This document shows positions 36,585 through 49,515 of a stretch of 64,000 bases of DNA, in pieces. Location of the stretch: NCBI GenBank assembly GCA_951230915.1, contig OX579638.1:13100696-13164695 (forward strand). The letters are read 5' to 3'. Below the pieces are notes generated by a model. The model saw only the letters and a program-made list of their open reading frames with translations. It made no database searches and had not been told where the DNA came from. Each line of letters begins with the position of its first letter. Position 1 is the stretch's first letter. Source of the DNA: Antitrichia curtipendula. Lineage: Eukaryota > Streptophyta > Bryopsida > Hypnales > Leucodontaceae. The position numbers and the translations under genes were made by a program.

Positions 36585-37170
36585 TAAGAAGACAAGTGTT
36601 TTATTCAAGTGGGTTGGTAAGAGGTAAGACAACCCATATGGGATATGTAAATGAGGGTTAGGAGCTCCACCGCTCATAGTTTAGGAATAATGATTAAAGT
36701 GGAATTTCAGACCTAATTTTAACATAGTAGAATAACTTTTTTTCTTAAACTTTGAATTAAGAAAATGTGGTATTTCAAACCAAATTTTATGTCCAAAAAA
36801 CCGTTTGAGATTTGAAGCTTCCAATCAAAAGTTATAAGCAAATTTTAGTGAGGATGTTTGAAATTGTAAAAACAAATGTCCCTTCCAATCCCTCACTGAA
36901 ATTTGTCTATAACTTTTGATTGGAAGCTTTAAATCTCAAACAGATTTTTGGAAATAAAGTTTGGTTTGAAATACCACATTTTATTAGTTCAAAGTTTTCT
37001 AAAATTTTGTAATCTACTATGCTTAAATTAGGTCTGAAATTCTACTTTAACCATTATTCCTACTTAATTTTCACTAAACTATGAGCGGTGGAGCTTCCAC
37101 TAGATATCCCACATGTTTTGTCTTACCTCCCTACCACCCTACTTGTATAAAGGACTTGTCTTCTCGTCAC
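36585..37170. repeat. Large imperfect palindrome
   Basis: Two inverted arms of about 260 bases flank a short centre near 36870. Landmarks occur once per arm in opposite sense: 'aagacaagt', 'ctccaccgctcatagttta', 'ggtctgaaattc' and 'ttttgattggaagctt'. It lies in the right half of the CACTA element. Confidence 0.7.
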
Positions 37171-37394
37171 TAAAAACGCCATGGTGAACACAAAAATTGG
37201 CAGAAAAATTGACAAGATTTTGAAAGAGGTTGCAATATGAACCGAGTTGACAGAGTGCCAAGTTCCAAAAGTTATGGTGATCACTTTGGACACTTTTTTG
37301 TCAAAAAAACAGTCAATTTGGGCCCATTTCCCTTGTAGTGTAATGATGGTTTGTGGAGGAGTGTTCTATGGGTTGTTGGTATATGACAAATCAT

Positions 37395-38075
37395 TTTTCC
37401 AATTTGGTTTGGAAATGTTTAAAAACCAGTTGTGGGAGTGTCAGTCCAAGTTGATAAATTGTAATTCATTTGGTCAAGCCGAGTTGGAAAAGAATCTGGT
37501 GTGGTGAGAAAAAGATGAGTATTGTGTAGGTGTATTAGTTGTTTTTGAATTCCAAATTGGATAGTTGTTGTTGGTTAGACCGTCTTGTTCCATTTGGTAA
37601 CTGTGTGGTCAGTGGTTCTTATTAGGCTTGTTTCTCTAGTAGTTTTCTGGACCCACTGTTGAGTGAAAGTCCAATGTGAGTCCTAGCTAGTTAACTTGTG
37701 TTTTTGTTTTGTGAGTGTCCAATTTGGAAATGTGTGTGCTAATTGGCTAAGTTAAGTAGTGTTTGTAGTCTCAGTGATGGAGATGGACATGTCCAAGTTG
37801 GGAATGTCTGGAAGATGGAGAGTTTATGAGCTTGAGGAAAGATTGTGAAATTGATGTTAGATTGATGTTGTGGAGATATATTGGGCCAAATTGGAGAGAA
37901 TTTATACGTTGTTAGTGAAATTAGAAGTGTAATCCTAGTTGGAGAATATGTAAGACAATGAAGAAGTTGCAATGTTAGAATTTCAAGTGTTAAGTTGAGG
38001 AGTTGCTTGTGAGAATACAAACTGTGGAACAAATTACAAATTGTAACGGTGATGTTTTCACCACGTTGGAATTAA
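37395..38075. repeat. Second CCAANTTGG-like palindrome array
   Basis: About a dozen copies (CCAATTTGG, CCAAGTTGA, CCGAGTTGG, CCAAATTGG, CCAAGTTGG, CACGTTGG) spaced about 30-70 bases apart. It is the same motif family as 1050-2960 but is not in an element with recognised ends. The Tc1 element begins just to its right. Confidence 0.5.
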
Positions 38076-38082
38076 TACAATG

Positions 38083-40124
38083 TACAGTCAAGTATAGGAA
38101 CCTTACGAATTTTTTCGGAGTGAAATTTCAGCCAACAGTGCACCAACTTTAGGAAGTCATAACTTCCTAAAAAATTGTCCAAATTCAAAACCGGAATTTG
38201 GGTTGGAATCACACAAGAGAGTATAAGAGGATATGACAAATATATACATGGAAATTTACAAATGATAAAAAAGTTCGGATGTGGTCTAAACACTACCTAC
38301 CATCTAGTACTTCCACCTCTTGTTGAAATCACAGCTTGTATCCGATCGGGCATGCTTGCAATGAGCTTTTGCAATTGCTCCATAGATACTTCACCCCATA
38401 CAGCTTGAATTATGCGTATCATGTCTTGTTTGTCCTTCGGCCGGTTGTAGTGGCGCAACAAATCTTTTAGTATCTTCCATAAGTTCTCAATGGAATTTAG
38501 ATCTGGAGAATTTGCAGGCAATATAGCTTTTGTATACCGTAAGCTTTCCTCTATTCATTTGGAAAGTTGCCACAATACACCGAAGTATCATCTTCTATAA
38601 GTGTAAGTTGCTCATGATGATGATGCATACAAAAGAAACCACTTAATGTGCCCTCGTACACATTGCGAACAAATCTTTTGTAGTTCTTTCCCCTTTTGGC
38701 ATTATAACTATAGGGCTTTTGTCAAAGCCAGTAAAGGCCCTCCACACCATAACTGACAATCGACTGGACTTCAACGTAGGCGTCAAGCAATAGGAAGCAT
38801 ATGCCTCATGAACCTTCTGCCAGACTCTAATATGCCGTGAGGTTTTCTCTAGCTCAAAGGAAGATTCATCGATCCAAATTACCTTTTTCCAGTCTTCCTC
38901 AGTCCAATGACGATGCTGTTTTGCAAATGTCAATTTGTTTGCTTGCTGCTTCACATTGAGAAGTGGTTTTTTCCGAGATATTCTATTTCTGAAAACCAAC
39001 CTGTGGATATACTTTCTTATGGTATTTCGATGGACTCTGAAACTATCTACAAACATGGCAAGAGTTTGCTGCCGGTCATGATAGACTAGGTGAGCCAAAT
39101 CTTGTTGTGCTCTTGCAGATAGTTTCAAAAGTCGCTGGCCTAATTTCTTAGTTTCCATACATTCGGATGTTTTTAATTTTGTGAACACAGTAGATACTGT
39201 GGATCTTGGCATGTTTAGCAATTCAGCAATGTTCTTATGTACATTTGATTCCCTTCTGCTGCATATTAACTATGAGAGTTTTTTCTTCAGTGCTTAAAGT
39301 TCTAGTCCGCATTTTTACACTCTGCTGTAGAAAAAAAAATTCACAAGCTTCCATGACAAATCTATAATCTGAAATCCAAACCGGAATTAAATGAAGAGGA
39401 ACAATGAAGAACGTACTAGAAGTCTTGGATCCGAAGTAGCTCAATACATCTTGCAATCCAATCAGCCCAGTTCATGGTCTAATAAGAATCACTCCAACTC
39501 GAATTTGAAAGAATCCAGCTCATGGGAAGCCTGCAAGCAACCCGCAAAGCAACCAACAAACGATTGGAACGATCTAGGAAGTGTGGACGCAAAAAAACCC
39601 CATAAGGAATAGATCAGCTAAGGATTGACTCCAGCATGCGAGTGGTATAAGCCTCCCTTCCCCTCCAAAAAAAATTGACCCCAAATGGTGGAATCACGAG
39701 GGAATGCAAGGAAAAGTGAACCAGCAGGGGACATGCAAGTGCAGAGGAGAATGCAGCGTGGAGGGAGGAGCGATGAAGTTCTAGTCAAGCATCGAAGTAG
39801 TAGAGGAGAGTGAAGAAGCTTTGGGGCTACGAGTCGTTGATTCTCATGTCGCGGTGGCGTACCCATTGATCAAATTTTGGGCGGTGGTAGGTGCTACCAA
39901 AGTGCGACCCAACTTTTAATTTAGGAGGCGAAAGCACTTAATGTGAGTGAAATTATTTATTGAGGATTTTGTGAAGCCAGAAGACAAGGTGAATGAAAAC
40001 CTTGCAAAATTTCACAACAAGCCATGTTGTGCAATGGATGCAGTGGGCCACTAAAGGAATGTAGTGCAATGAGGCGCAACCACAGTGAAGAGAAAAATTC
40101 ATAAGGTTCCTGTACCTAATTGTA
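38083..40124 (-). mobile_element. Tc1-like DNA transposon, complete but inactive
   Basis: The left end TACAGTCAAGTATAGGAACC is the inverse of the right end (GGTTCCTGTACCTAATTGTA) with a few changes; similarity extends about 30 bases ('ttcgtaaggttcc'/'ttcataaggttcc'). TA flanks both ends, the Tc1/mariner duplication. The element encloses a Tc1-type transposase relic on the minus strand, and its 2.04 kb length fits a Tc1 element with a long leader. Confidence 0.75.
38297..39312 (-). pseudogene. Tc1/mariner-superfamily transposase (DD34E type), frameshifted
   Basis: Starts MRTRTLSTEEKTLIV near 39312. A frame change at about 39235 leads into a helix-turn-helix (LLNMPRSTVSTVFTKL). The longest frame (39221-38643) contains IDESSFELEKTSRHIRVWQK with the first catalytic Asp, and VMVWRAFTGFDKSPIVIMP. 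A frameshift near 38650 precedes the second Asp region (LIEDDTSVYC), then a TAG stop at 38553-38551 and another frame change before LPANSPDLNSIENLWKILK, which holds the catalytic Glu. The last frame ends at 38297. At least three frameshifts and one stop rule out activity. DD34E spacing is typical of Tc1-like rather than plant mariner elements (DD39D). Confidence 0.8.
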
Positions 40125-42290
40125 TAAGTGGCAAAGGCATTGGAAGTGACCCGATCTTAGGACTTGAACGCAGAGAGCACCAACACACCATACAAGAACC
40201 TTGACAACTTCTATACTACACAATTGTACTCACTTGACAAGATTTGGAATGGCGACAAAATAGGGGGGTGATTGCAAAAAAGATTGGTACTATTTTTTTT
40301 ATCACAATCAAAGTGACAAAGTTGCCATTAGCCATAGCTTTTAGAAAATGAAGATGATGTACTTGAAATTTTTATTAGAGATGTCTAACTTGGAAGCCAT
40401 GAAATTTACTGTTTTTCAAAAAAATTGAAAAAATATTCTATAATTAAATTTTAATTTAGCTAATTTGTCACACTTTGCGTTTTAGAGGTCTTAAGTACTG
40501 GGGAGTATCCAAAATGAATGATCTAGAGCTAAAGTTTTGTGGCCTATTCCCACAATAGGAAGACATGTGCCTACCAAAGGAAATAAAAAAATACATTATT
40601 TTATGACCTCCATATTTGTACAAATAGAGTTCCCTTGCACGCACACTTCTAAATATTGAAGATGGTTTCAACTTCCATTTTTTTGTGAAATGTGATCACT
40701 ATCAAGCCTTTACAAATGGCCAATTTTTAGTTTTTTTGTATTCATGATTTTCTAAGTATTATTAACTTATATCTAGTTGTATTTATTTTTTGTGACAAAC
40801 TTTTTTTGCAAATAGTATCTTTTCAATACTTGCAAGTAGTCAGTGATACTAGTAGCCATCAAATTTTCAAATCGGTGGCTGAGATTGTTTTGTTTCATAA
40901 TACTTGTAGTACTTATGGTACTGAGCGTAGAAACTACAATTTCGGAAAAATGCTATCAAAATTGTTTAGTCTTTTTTGCAACCACCTAGAGGTGTAGGCC
41001 TGTAGGGAAGACAACATAGTGGAGCACAAATTATTGTTTGAAAAGGTGCTCTCAGCGTCTATTCCATAGTACCCAACAAAAAAAAAATAGCTTTCAATCC
41101 TTGTCTACGTCAATGTCATATTGCCACGGGCATCGCCATTCCATCATATTACATATTTTGTGGCAAATGCTACCAATAGAACTACATGCAATTGTGTGAA
41201 CTAAAAGCCGCCATGACAATGCAGAATAAAGTATGGATGACATCATACTTATTTTTAAGATGGATATCTCATTTTGTCATAAATGTGAACAAGCTCGATG
41301 GCATCTCACCAAAGTGACAACAGAGTGATTGCACACTACAGTCGTCCCCTTGCTAAATATACAATCCAATAAAAACTAGGACAAAATGTACATATATTGG
41401 TACTAAATGTATAACAATTGGTACTAAATGGAGCCAAAATGCCATTTATACCAAAATTCAATGTTGACCCATCTGAATCAAAAGGTCTTTTTATAAATTT
41501 TCAAATTCAAAATAAATAAAAAACAATTTAAAGTCAAAATTTGGCTCTCATACTAAAATTACACATTTGCTAGGATATTTTCTTATATAGGTCCTAAAAT
41601 ACTAATTAAGTGCCTAGTCTAAGTACCTAAACATTAGAGCATTTGATTTAGCTCTTTGAATTGTAAGAATGAAACCCCAAACTAGGCAAAAAAAAGTACA
41701 ACAATGCTAAATATAAATTTGTGACAATACAAACGTTTAATGTTTGTACTCCCATACATTCAATTAATAGATGAAATTCACTTTTTGTTATGCAATTATC
41801 AATATATACAAAATATAAGACTTTGATTCATATTTTATTTATTTTTTAAGTCACAAAAATTGTAGAAAAATTGACTCCAAAATTTTATCTTGTGTAGAAA
41901 TTATGCTGTAACTTTGAATTTGGACAACCGTTATGTGCTTTTATCCAACACTTACTCATTTTTTACGGCCACAATAGCCACATGAGGTTGGAAGTGGTCT
42001 GTCAAGCTCAATTTGTAGGCCTCAATGTGCTTACGCTCCCCTCCCATACATCACATGCACTATACTCCCTTCATTGCAGTGTATTTAAGTCATTTAAGCA
42101 ACACTTCAGGGTGTACTGAAACTACTAGACCAACATGAATGTAGGAAACTCATCGTCAAAAGAAGCACTTATTCATTGAGGTTCTCTCACATTATAGATT
42201 GCCCTGTCCTTAAAAAACATGAAAAGTGGTTTTAGGTCCATAGGAATTTGGCCATTCAATCCCAACATTGTCTAGCGACAATGTACACTG
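40125..42290. other. Noncoding stretch
   Basis: No supported gene or RNA. Short frames (40468-40671 minus; 40806-40997 plus) have no recognisable features. Bases 41400-41460 carry a small direct repeat of 'attggtactaaatg'. Confidence 0.4.
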
Positions 42291-43060
42291 TTGGAAGAAT
42301 ATTGGCAACCTACTACCAACAACATACCAATGCACTCCTCTCCATCAAAACCAATGGAAGTAGATGAGCACAAGTCTAAGGGCAATTTAGAAGTTGAAAC
42401 AACAAGGTCCGAAATGGAAAAGGATTGTCAAGCGGACTCACTAGCATATGATGACATTGCCAAAGAACTAGTGGAAAGAGAACATCCAAGCGTAGAGCAC
42501 TTTTTTGTAGATCCCAACCCATCTAATCCCATTGTATTGGCTGAAGTGGGTGGCTTGGATAGGGACATTGATGCCATCCAATTCATAACGGACTTCTTCA
42601 ATCTACCATCAATCACGCCACGACTTAGCAATAAGCAATGGATCCCGCCTTGGACTTCATAAAATTGCTAATGTTGACACTAAACAAGTACTTGACTATC
42701 AAAGTACGGAGGAATCAAGCATAAATCCATGCTGCGGAAGAACGAGAATGCAATTATGCTTAGAAGGAAGAGCGTATGAAACAAAAAACTTTGGAAAGAG
42801 GAGAAAAGAGCCATCAACATGCAGAGGCGCATGTGGCAAAATGCTCTGCAGCAAGATCAAGCATACGCTCAGCGCAGAGTAGAAAAAGCCACCAAAATAG
42901 CAAGTTTGGAAGTGCAACAATTGAAGACATTGAAAGTAGCAGAGAGCGTAGAGGGGAAACAAACAATTTTTCTGCGCTCTATAAGCATGTTTAGGTTGCC
43001 TACCTCTACCCTGATGTCATTTCCACCCTCAACCTCTTCTACACAATAAATGCATCCTTA
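42291..43060 (+). pseudogene. Coding-like remnant, unidentified, with coiled-coil-like block
   Basis: A 123-codon plus frame (42291-42662) is acidic and Pro/Ser-containing (SSPSKPMEVDEHKSKG; VAL-type start is not certain). After stops, a second block (42800-42960) reads MQRRMWQNALQQDQAYAQRR and VEKATKIASLEVQQLKTLK, with charge and hydrophobic spacing of a coiled coil. No domain is recognised. It may be the accessory protein of a DNA transposon, a class that often has such tails. Confidence 0.3.
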
Positions 43061-44300
43061 TCAATAGTTTGTCACCCCTCTATATTCTACATTGCTGTTA
43101 ACATCAAAAGCTACGTTTGCGTACCCAATTTTCCAAGCCTACTTCGCACCACCAACATGTTTGCAACCTCTCCGACCATGAACAACACTACAAACACCAA
43201 CTTCTACAATAACATTGTGAGCTATGGGAGCTGCTGCAACTTTAGCTAACCTTGCGGCAACTGCAAGGAACCTTGCATAGACAAAAAACAATATCACCGA
43301 CGTTGGAGATGGACATGAGTTCAAGCGATATGAAGGTACCCTCTTAGCGGTTGACAATCCGTTGGAGGCACATGAAACGATAAGGCCATGAGTGGGAATT
43401 TGTCCCTACTAGCACAGTTAAACTAGAAGTCAATTGGTAGCGTCATTTCACTTGTTTGTCATTTCAAATTCAAACAAACTCAGTTTTGAAACCACTATAG
43501 TCTCAACATTTTTATGCCACCTATCCTTCTTTTTGTGTGCCAAAGTTACCTACAAGTATTCTCCTAGTGATCAATTTTGAAAGACTCTAGACATTGGACA
43601 TGGGTTGACCCCAACTTCAAGCTTTCATATTTCATACTTTCTTTGTTCCACTAAAAAACTCCAAAAACCTTCCCTATAAAGGATTAACTACCTTTTTAGT
43701 CTTTGTACCAATGATATATACATTCAAGAACTAGTAGTTCATCCTCTAGATGTATGCAAAATCTCCAACTTAGATACCATTGTTGAGGCACCCAAAAGCT
43801 ATACAGAAAGTATCATATTTAAACATTGTTTGAAAATGCCATTAGATGAATTTTAGCCCTTGGAGAGGGCTGTGAGTTCCCCAGGTTTCTCATCCCCTTG
43901 AACTACATCGCAGCAACCGCCTGACATGGCACAGAGACTACCACATCATATAAAAAAATGAGATTTTCAAAAAATAAAAAACATTTTTTTTTCATCTTTT
44001 CATTTTTCACTTTAAGATTATAATTTTTTTAAATTTTTTTTTCAAAACAATAAATTTTGACAATGGCATTCTTTAACCCCAAAGTGTCATCAAGGATAGA
44101 TAGTGTCCTCACTATTTTTCAGCACAAATTTTGCATCATTTGCCGAACTTGGATGGAAAACTACATCAAAGAGTGTTTGTAGGGTTTAGAGAGACCTATC
44201 TAACGACACCAAAATCATAAAATTTGATGAAGGATTGTAGTTTATAATGCGCTCAAAAGTTTTTGGGTAAGCAGGAGTCCTTGATTGTGGCTTACAAATG
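43061..44300. other. Noncoding stretch
   Basis: No supported gene. Contains TTAACCCC at 44073, resembling a piggyBac-type end, but no partner end was found. Confidence 0.35.
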
Positions 44301-46560
44301 CTGGGTTGAGGCTAACGTCACCTATCGCAATGGCCAGCGCTACATGCCAAGTGCTTGAAGGAATACCATTGAGGGGAGGATTTAGGGTATATAACTTGGA
44401 CTCATGGGAGGGTTTTGGGCACGAATTGTTGTGGAGCCAGATTTAGGGAGAGTGAGGCGCTGCTCTTTGAAATAGACAGCTCCTTGGATTCTTCCATCTT
44501 TCGCGAGTGGTGGGCAAAGTGGTAGAAGCATCATTTTTTGTAAGGCGGTTGCAATCATGGACTTTACATGATAGAAGAGGGATCCTTGCACCTTGAGGAA
44601 GCAAGCCTAGCAACAATCTGGAAAGACGGAAATTGACCGTAATGATTCCACCGCGAGCCTCCATGAGTCAATTTCCACTCTCTCCTCAACTTGTAATGAG
44701 AGTTTCTTTTTGTGCAACAGAATTTCACAAGACAATTGTGCGAGGTACAATGAGTGGTGAGGATTGTTGCAATGAGTAGAAGAGGAGGGCATGGGAAGGA
44801 TCGCAACAACATTGACCAACACAAATTGCGGTGCATAGAGGCGACCGCCATGAACAATGTAAAAGCTACTCCGACGCACTTGCAAGAGGAAGCTCAAATT
44901 ATTCTAGAGTGACTTGTCACTCATGGGTGTTCTACTCGGGAGAGGATGCAAATTCTTAGGTTGTTGGATGTCACGTTCTTGCAATGCCTTCCCTTGTTTA
45001 GAAAGAGCCAAGTTTGGCCGGACACTCTTCAAAATTGGAATTTCCGATACCATTAGAGGGCGCAGACGGCTCATACACTCAGTTGGAAATCTTGAACGGC
45101 ACTCCCTCCTCACATAGACGCTGTTGTCAAGAAATTGTGGCCTAACGATGTCCCAGCAATTGAATGCGAAGAAGGCCAGCAGGCTAGCCGCCATGGCCAA
45201 GCTTGCTCTCCAAAGTTCCAACACACAATGGCGGATGAAACGGAGGGTCCAAGTCACAGCAAACAAAGCAGAGGCAAGGACTTCAGGAAGTTGCTGGACT
45301 TCAGGAAGTTGCTGGACTTCAGGAAGTTCTAGGAGGGAGGGATCGGAGTAGTGTGGAGGTTCCAAGAGGTAGGGAAGGGGAAAGGAAAAAATGAACGGAA
45401 GAAGAAGGGCGCGGGGTGATCACAACACTCTAATTTTGTTGACATCGCCTAGGTGGGTGCAGGCAACGATTCACATGGCCAATTGACATTCTCCACCGAT
45501 TTTGAGGTCCTCAACACAAAAAGGGAGGGTGGTGAGGAATTTGCTGCAAGCAGTCAATTCGATGTCCGACAATCATGGTATTGAGTGATTGATGTCAATT
45601 GATGTTTTGGACGTTGGTGATGGGGTACAATGTCATACACCTAAGCGACAATGTAATGAGATGGAGGGGGCGACAACTGGGCCTTATAATTGCAAGGAGG
45701 CGCTACAACTGACTTGCTGTAGCAAAGGAAAGAGGTTGGCCACGATTGATGACTCGGGGGGGGATATACACCTTGCGAAAGTGACGGGTGCCGCTCCCAT
45801 GGCCAAGGAAGTGTCCAGGGCCTGGATGCTTTGAATCCATGGGGGGAAGGTCCAACAAAATTTGTACTTGTTTCACCAGGAGTATTGGGACTAAGTCCAA
45901 AGTCCAATGTTGGTTTACCAATTTGCGGGAAGGTGACACGTGAATTTATCCACGCTATTACAAGTGATGAAACATTGCTTGTTGACTTTGAGAGTGTCAT
46001 CGGGGTGCAGGCGGTGGCAAAGACGCATTGCTTAGAGAAAGGCTCACATAGAGCGGGGCCATCTAAACCGCCACTAAGAAGTACATGGTGCAACCGTATA
46101 TCTCCTTCCGCATACAGAAGGACTCGACAATAGTTACTTAGTCAGTTCTAAGGAGCAAATGAGGCGTTGGAGGGACTTACTCCATTTCTTGTTGCAGGCA
46201 ATTTGGAATTGTTGCCACTCTCACTTCGGCACTCACGGTAGGTACACATTCACCAATCTTCAACATCACCTACCCAAATTATTTACTACCAATTAGGGGA
46301 AGTTCCAATGACAAAGACTTCAACAACAATGACAGAGACAATGATCCAAATTGGGCTGCAAGGTATGCAGACTTTGCTGCAGACTCTGATGAAACAAACT
46401 TCGATAGGAAGCTCGATGAACCAAACATCCTTCATGAAGTGGGTCCAATAGAAGATGTATCATTTGACAAATGCTATTTTGAATCTTGTTATACGGAGGG
46501 GCATTGGGATTTCCTGGAGACAACTTTGATCAGGGATCAGAAGTCTTTTTTAGGTACCAA
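44301..46560. other. GC-richer block with overlapping frames, possible decayed gene
   Basis: Composition is higher in G and C than the surroundings, and frames of 70-153 codons overlap on both strands. None shows a recognisable domain. The plus frames at 45589-45834 and 45831-46133 (VTREFIHAITSDETLLVDFE) look the most protein-like and may be pieces of one broken gene. I would not name it. Confidence 0.3.
45277..45331. repeat. 18-base tandem repeat, three units
   Basis: 'ggacttcaggaagttgct' is repeated three times, the last unit ending in 'tctagg'. Confidence 0.8.
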
Positions 46561-48144
46561 GACCGGGCCACTTGTGAGCCCTCAAGTTAGCACTTGAAGC
46601 TCTGGATTTATTTTTCGCAATTTACTGTTAGTTTTTAGTGTTAATTCACGCAAAATAGCATGAATTAGTAGTTGAGAGGAGTTTGGTAGAAGTCCCTATC
46701 AGATTAGTGAGGAACCTTCCTAATTCATGGAAAGCACAAAATACTTTGCTTTTCTATGTTTATGTCTTAAAGTTCAGTGTCTTAGAGTCCATATTAACGT
46801 ATTAGAGAGATGTGATGAAGTGAGAGTTAGCCAGTTCTAGTGTCTTGTCCATGTAACACTTGACATGTGAATATATGTGACATCCTGGCTAAAGTGCAAG
46901 AGTCTATATCAAGGTTTAGAAGTATCTCGATCCAATTCATGTAGAATATGGATTAGTTACATGAAGACCTATAAATGTTGAAGAATATGAATCAGAATGC
47001 AAAGTAGAAGAAGGGCGAGGTGATTGGAGCTTACAGAAAGGTGCTTTTAGGGTAAAAGCATGCCAAGAGATCTACAGCGGAGCTAATCATCCACAACAAC
47101 CCCGGTACCAGAATAATTTCCCCCCCGGGCGGAAATTATTAAGGAATTGCTAAAATTAGCATCCTTATTGGAGGTTTGGTTTTGCCCTTGGCCTTTGGAC
47201 ACTTCCCAAAAGATTGCCCAAAAGTTTCGGGATTTTACAAAACTCCACGATGACTCCATGGGAAGTCAACCGCCTTTGAAACTGATGGTAGTTTCTTAGA
47301 AATTACCCAGAGTGCGGTAAAATCTCACTAAAAATTAGATTAGAGTTTTATGTATTAGATAAGCGACTTGTAAAGTTTGAAGACTTTTTGATAGTCAGAA
47401 GTACCCGAATCGGCAACGACATCAAATTTAACAAGAATTTACAACATGACAGCGAGTTGACCGGCGAGCCAGGAGCTAGCGGTGTCCGAATGTCGCAAAC
47501 AAGGAATGTTTTCTTACTATCACAAACCTTCCAAGCAATCCTAGCCAGTTAGTTTTCTCGGGAAACTCAAATTCCATTAGTTGGGATTTTGACTTTTCTT
47601 TAGAATTACCGTTAGTGGTTTTTACGGAAATTTACAGCTTGGAAGAAGAGGGTAGGGGGTCTTTTAGACTAATTGGGGTCTTCTGAACGCGATGGCAAAA
47701 TTGGTTTTCAATTTGGAGTTTTTCCCTAAAAGATAGATAGGGCCAGCTCTTAGTTTGACTTTTTTAGAGTAATTTGTAGTAATTCGAGGTTAATTAACAA
47801 AATATCTTGGTGAAAATCGAAGATTGGATTTAGTTAAGATGTCAAATCTTTCCTTTAAAAGCCAATTTAGATTAAACTAAGAATATTTGGAATTGACCTA
47901 GGATTAAATTGCAAAATATCTAGGTTAGTTAGGGTTATTTTCATAAAATCTTTGGGGACAATCAAGGATTTGATTTAGGCAAGATTTCAAGGCTAATTAA
48001 AGCCTCCAAGGAACTTGCTTGAGGACCTTCCTTCCTATTAAACAAAGATTAAATGCAAAATATCTCATAGTAGTTTAGAATTTAATTAGGTAGTTAGTTA
48101 AACGTTTTTTAACCGACAACTTACCGGGGAGGGCTTAGCTCGAG

Positions 48145-48153
48145 TATAAAAGG
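48145..48153 (+). promoter_or_regulatory. TATA box of LTR-type element B
   Basis: TATAAAAGG in 'gctcgagtataaaaggcc', at the equivalent position to 18810 in copy A. It is followed by a pyrimidine-rich leader. Confidence 0.5.
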
Positions 48154-49394
48154 CCTCCCTTCGAGGTTGTTGGTACCCTCATTCTTATTTCCAAACCCTC
48201 ATTTTCTTTTCTCTTTGGTACTGACACTCTGTCAGACCAACCCTTATTTTCATTTCCTTATTGTTGCTCTGCTGTGCTACCAACACGTTGTTGGAGCACT
48301 TTTAAGCCAAAAATTGGCTAATTCCTTCTAATTCTTTGTACACTTCACTAATTCTCTTGTGTTTTGAAGGACTAGAGGGTCCCTTCAAAACATATTGCTT
48401 TCCTTTTGAATTTGGAGGTTGAAAGCCCCAAAACTTTGATTCTTTGCTTAAGATTACTTGAATACTAATCCATTGTAGCAGGTGAATGCATTTGGTACTA
48501 AAATACTTAAAGCGGCAAGGCTTGACCTTGCCAAAAGTATTTTAGACTAATTTTCTACTCAAAGTTCGTTGTATAACGGAATTTGAGGTTTAATTGCTAA
48601 TGTTCGGTTAAACACTTTCATGTGTACCTCCTTTAGCAGTTAATTGATTGACTTTGACTTGAAATTTTGGAAGATTCGTTTCTAATGTTTGGTTAAACAC
48701 TGTCATGTGTACCTCCTTTAGAATCTAACTTTCAAAATACTTAAATTAGCTTAAGAAGCTCCGTTTGTCCTGGGGTTGGCCTCGCACGGCGAAGCTTTGA
48801 CTTTTTGAATCCTGGAAACGGATACTTGAGACTTGAAATTGTTCGATTTGATCTAGGGTTGCCCCGCACGGCGAAGCTTTGACTTTTTGAAAGTTAAAAA
48901 TTGCCATTTGAAACTTAGATTTATCTCATACGGCGAAACGTTGACTTGGAATCACAAAATAAGATCCTTTTGAACCTTATTTAAAGTCCAAAGCTCGTTG
49001 ATTAATTTCTCTTTTGTTTGGCGCACGTGTTGGAGGTATTTGGCTTCCACACTTGCCATTTATTGCTTTGATTTTGATAAGTTGTTAGATTTCACAATTG
49101 TCATAGAGATTCATAAAATTCCTTCATCTTTATTGTCAATTCTTTCTTTGCATTGAAACTAGAATGCTAACTTTCCATTGATTTTTAAGGTGTGTTTGAT
49201 TAAGAGAAAGTATCTCAGAAATTATTCAAATTAAGATTTAATCAATACCAGTCTTTCTTTTTATTTAATTTTGGAAAATTCAGTTCAGTTGGACAGTACA
49301 CAGGTCGGCAAAGAGCTGATAACCCGACCGTAAGGAACGACCAGTAACCAGGACCGGGAACTTCCTGAAAACGCCCAACAAGGAGCTAGACCAG

Positions 49395-49515
49395 CAGAAG
49401 CAAATCGACGGGACCAAGACGAGCTGACTGGAAAACCAGACGAGCTGACCGGGGACCAAGACGAGCTGACCGAGAAACCAGACGAGCTGACCGGGAAACC
49501 TGACGACCTGGACGG
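49395..49515. repeat. GACGAGCTGACC minisatellite
   Basis: About five units of 21-24 bases built on 'accagacgagctgaccggg'. The 96- and 129-codon minus frames across it are repeat artefacts (Leu/Val/Arg-rich periodic peptides). Confidence 0.75.

Larger units (their letters stand above)
35511..37340. mobile_element. CACTA element, non-autonomous, with nested insert
   Basis: The left end CACTAAAAGGGAAACTATG matches the inverse of the right end, CCCATTTCCCTTGTAGTG. The flanks are TAT and TAA, which differ by one base if they were the 3-base target duplication. Subterminal zones are rich in TTGACA/TGTCAA motifs. It shares a promoter-like block with the CACTA element at 3.9 kb. A TA-flanked MITE sits at 35724-36409. 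No transposase is present. Confidence 0.6.

Noticed and set aside
37247..38032. Frames on both strands at 37.2-38.0 kb
   Set aside because: They lie in the CACTA end and the CCAANTTGG array and lack coding character.
43139..43357. Ala/Val-rich 72-codon minus frame
   Set aside because: Opposes a coding-like remnant in the other strand's neighbourhood and shows no domain.
44073..44095. TTAACCCCAAAGTGTC as a sixth piggyBac-type end
   Set aside because: No inverted partner with GGGG|TTAA was found within several kilobases.
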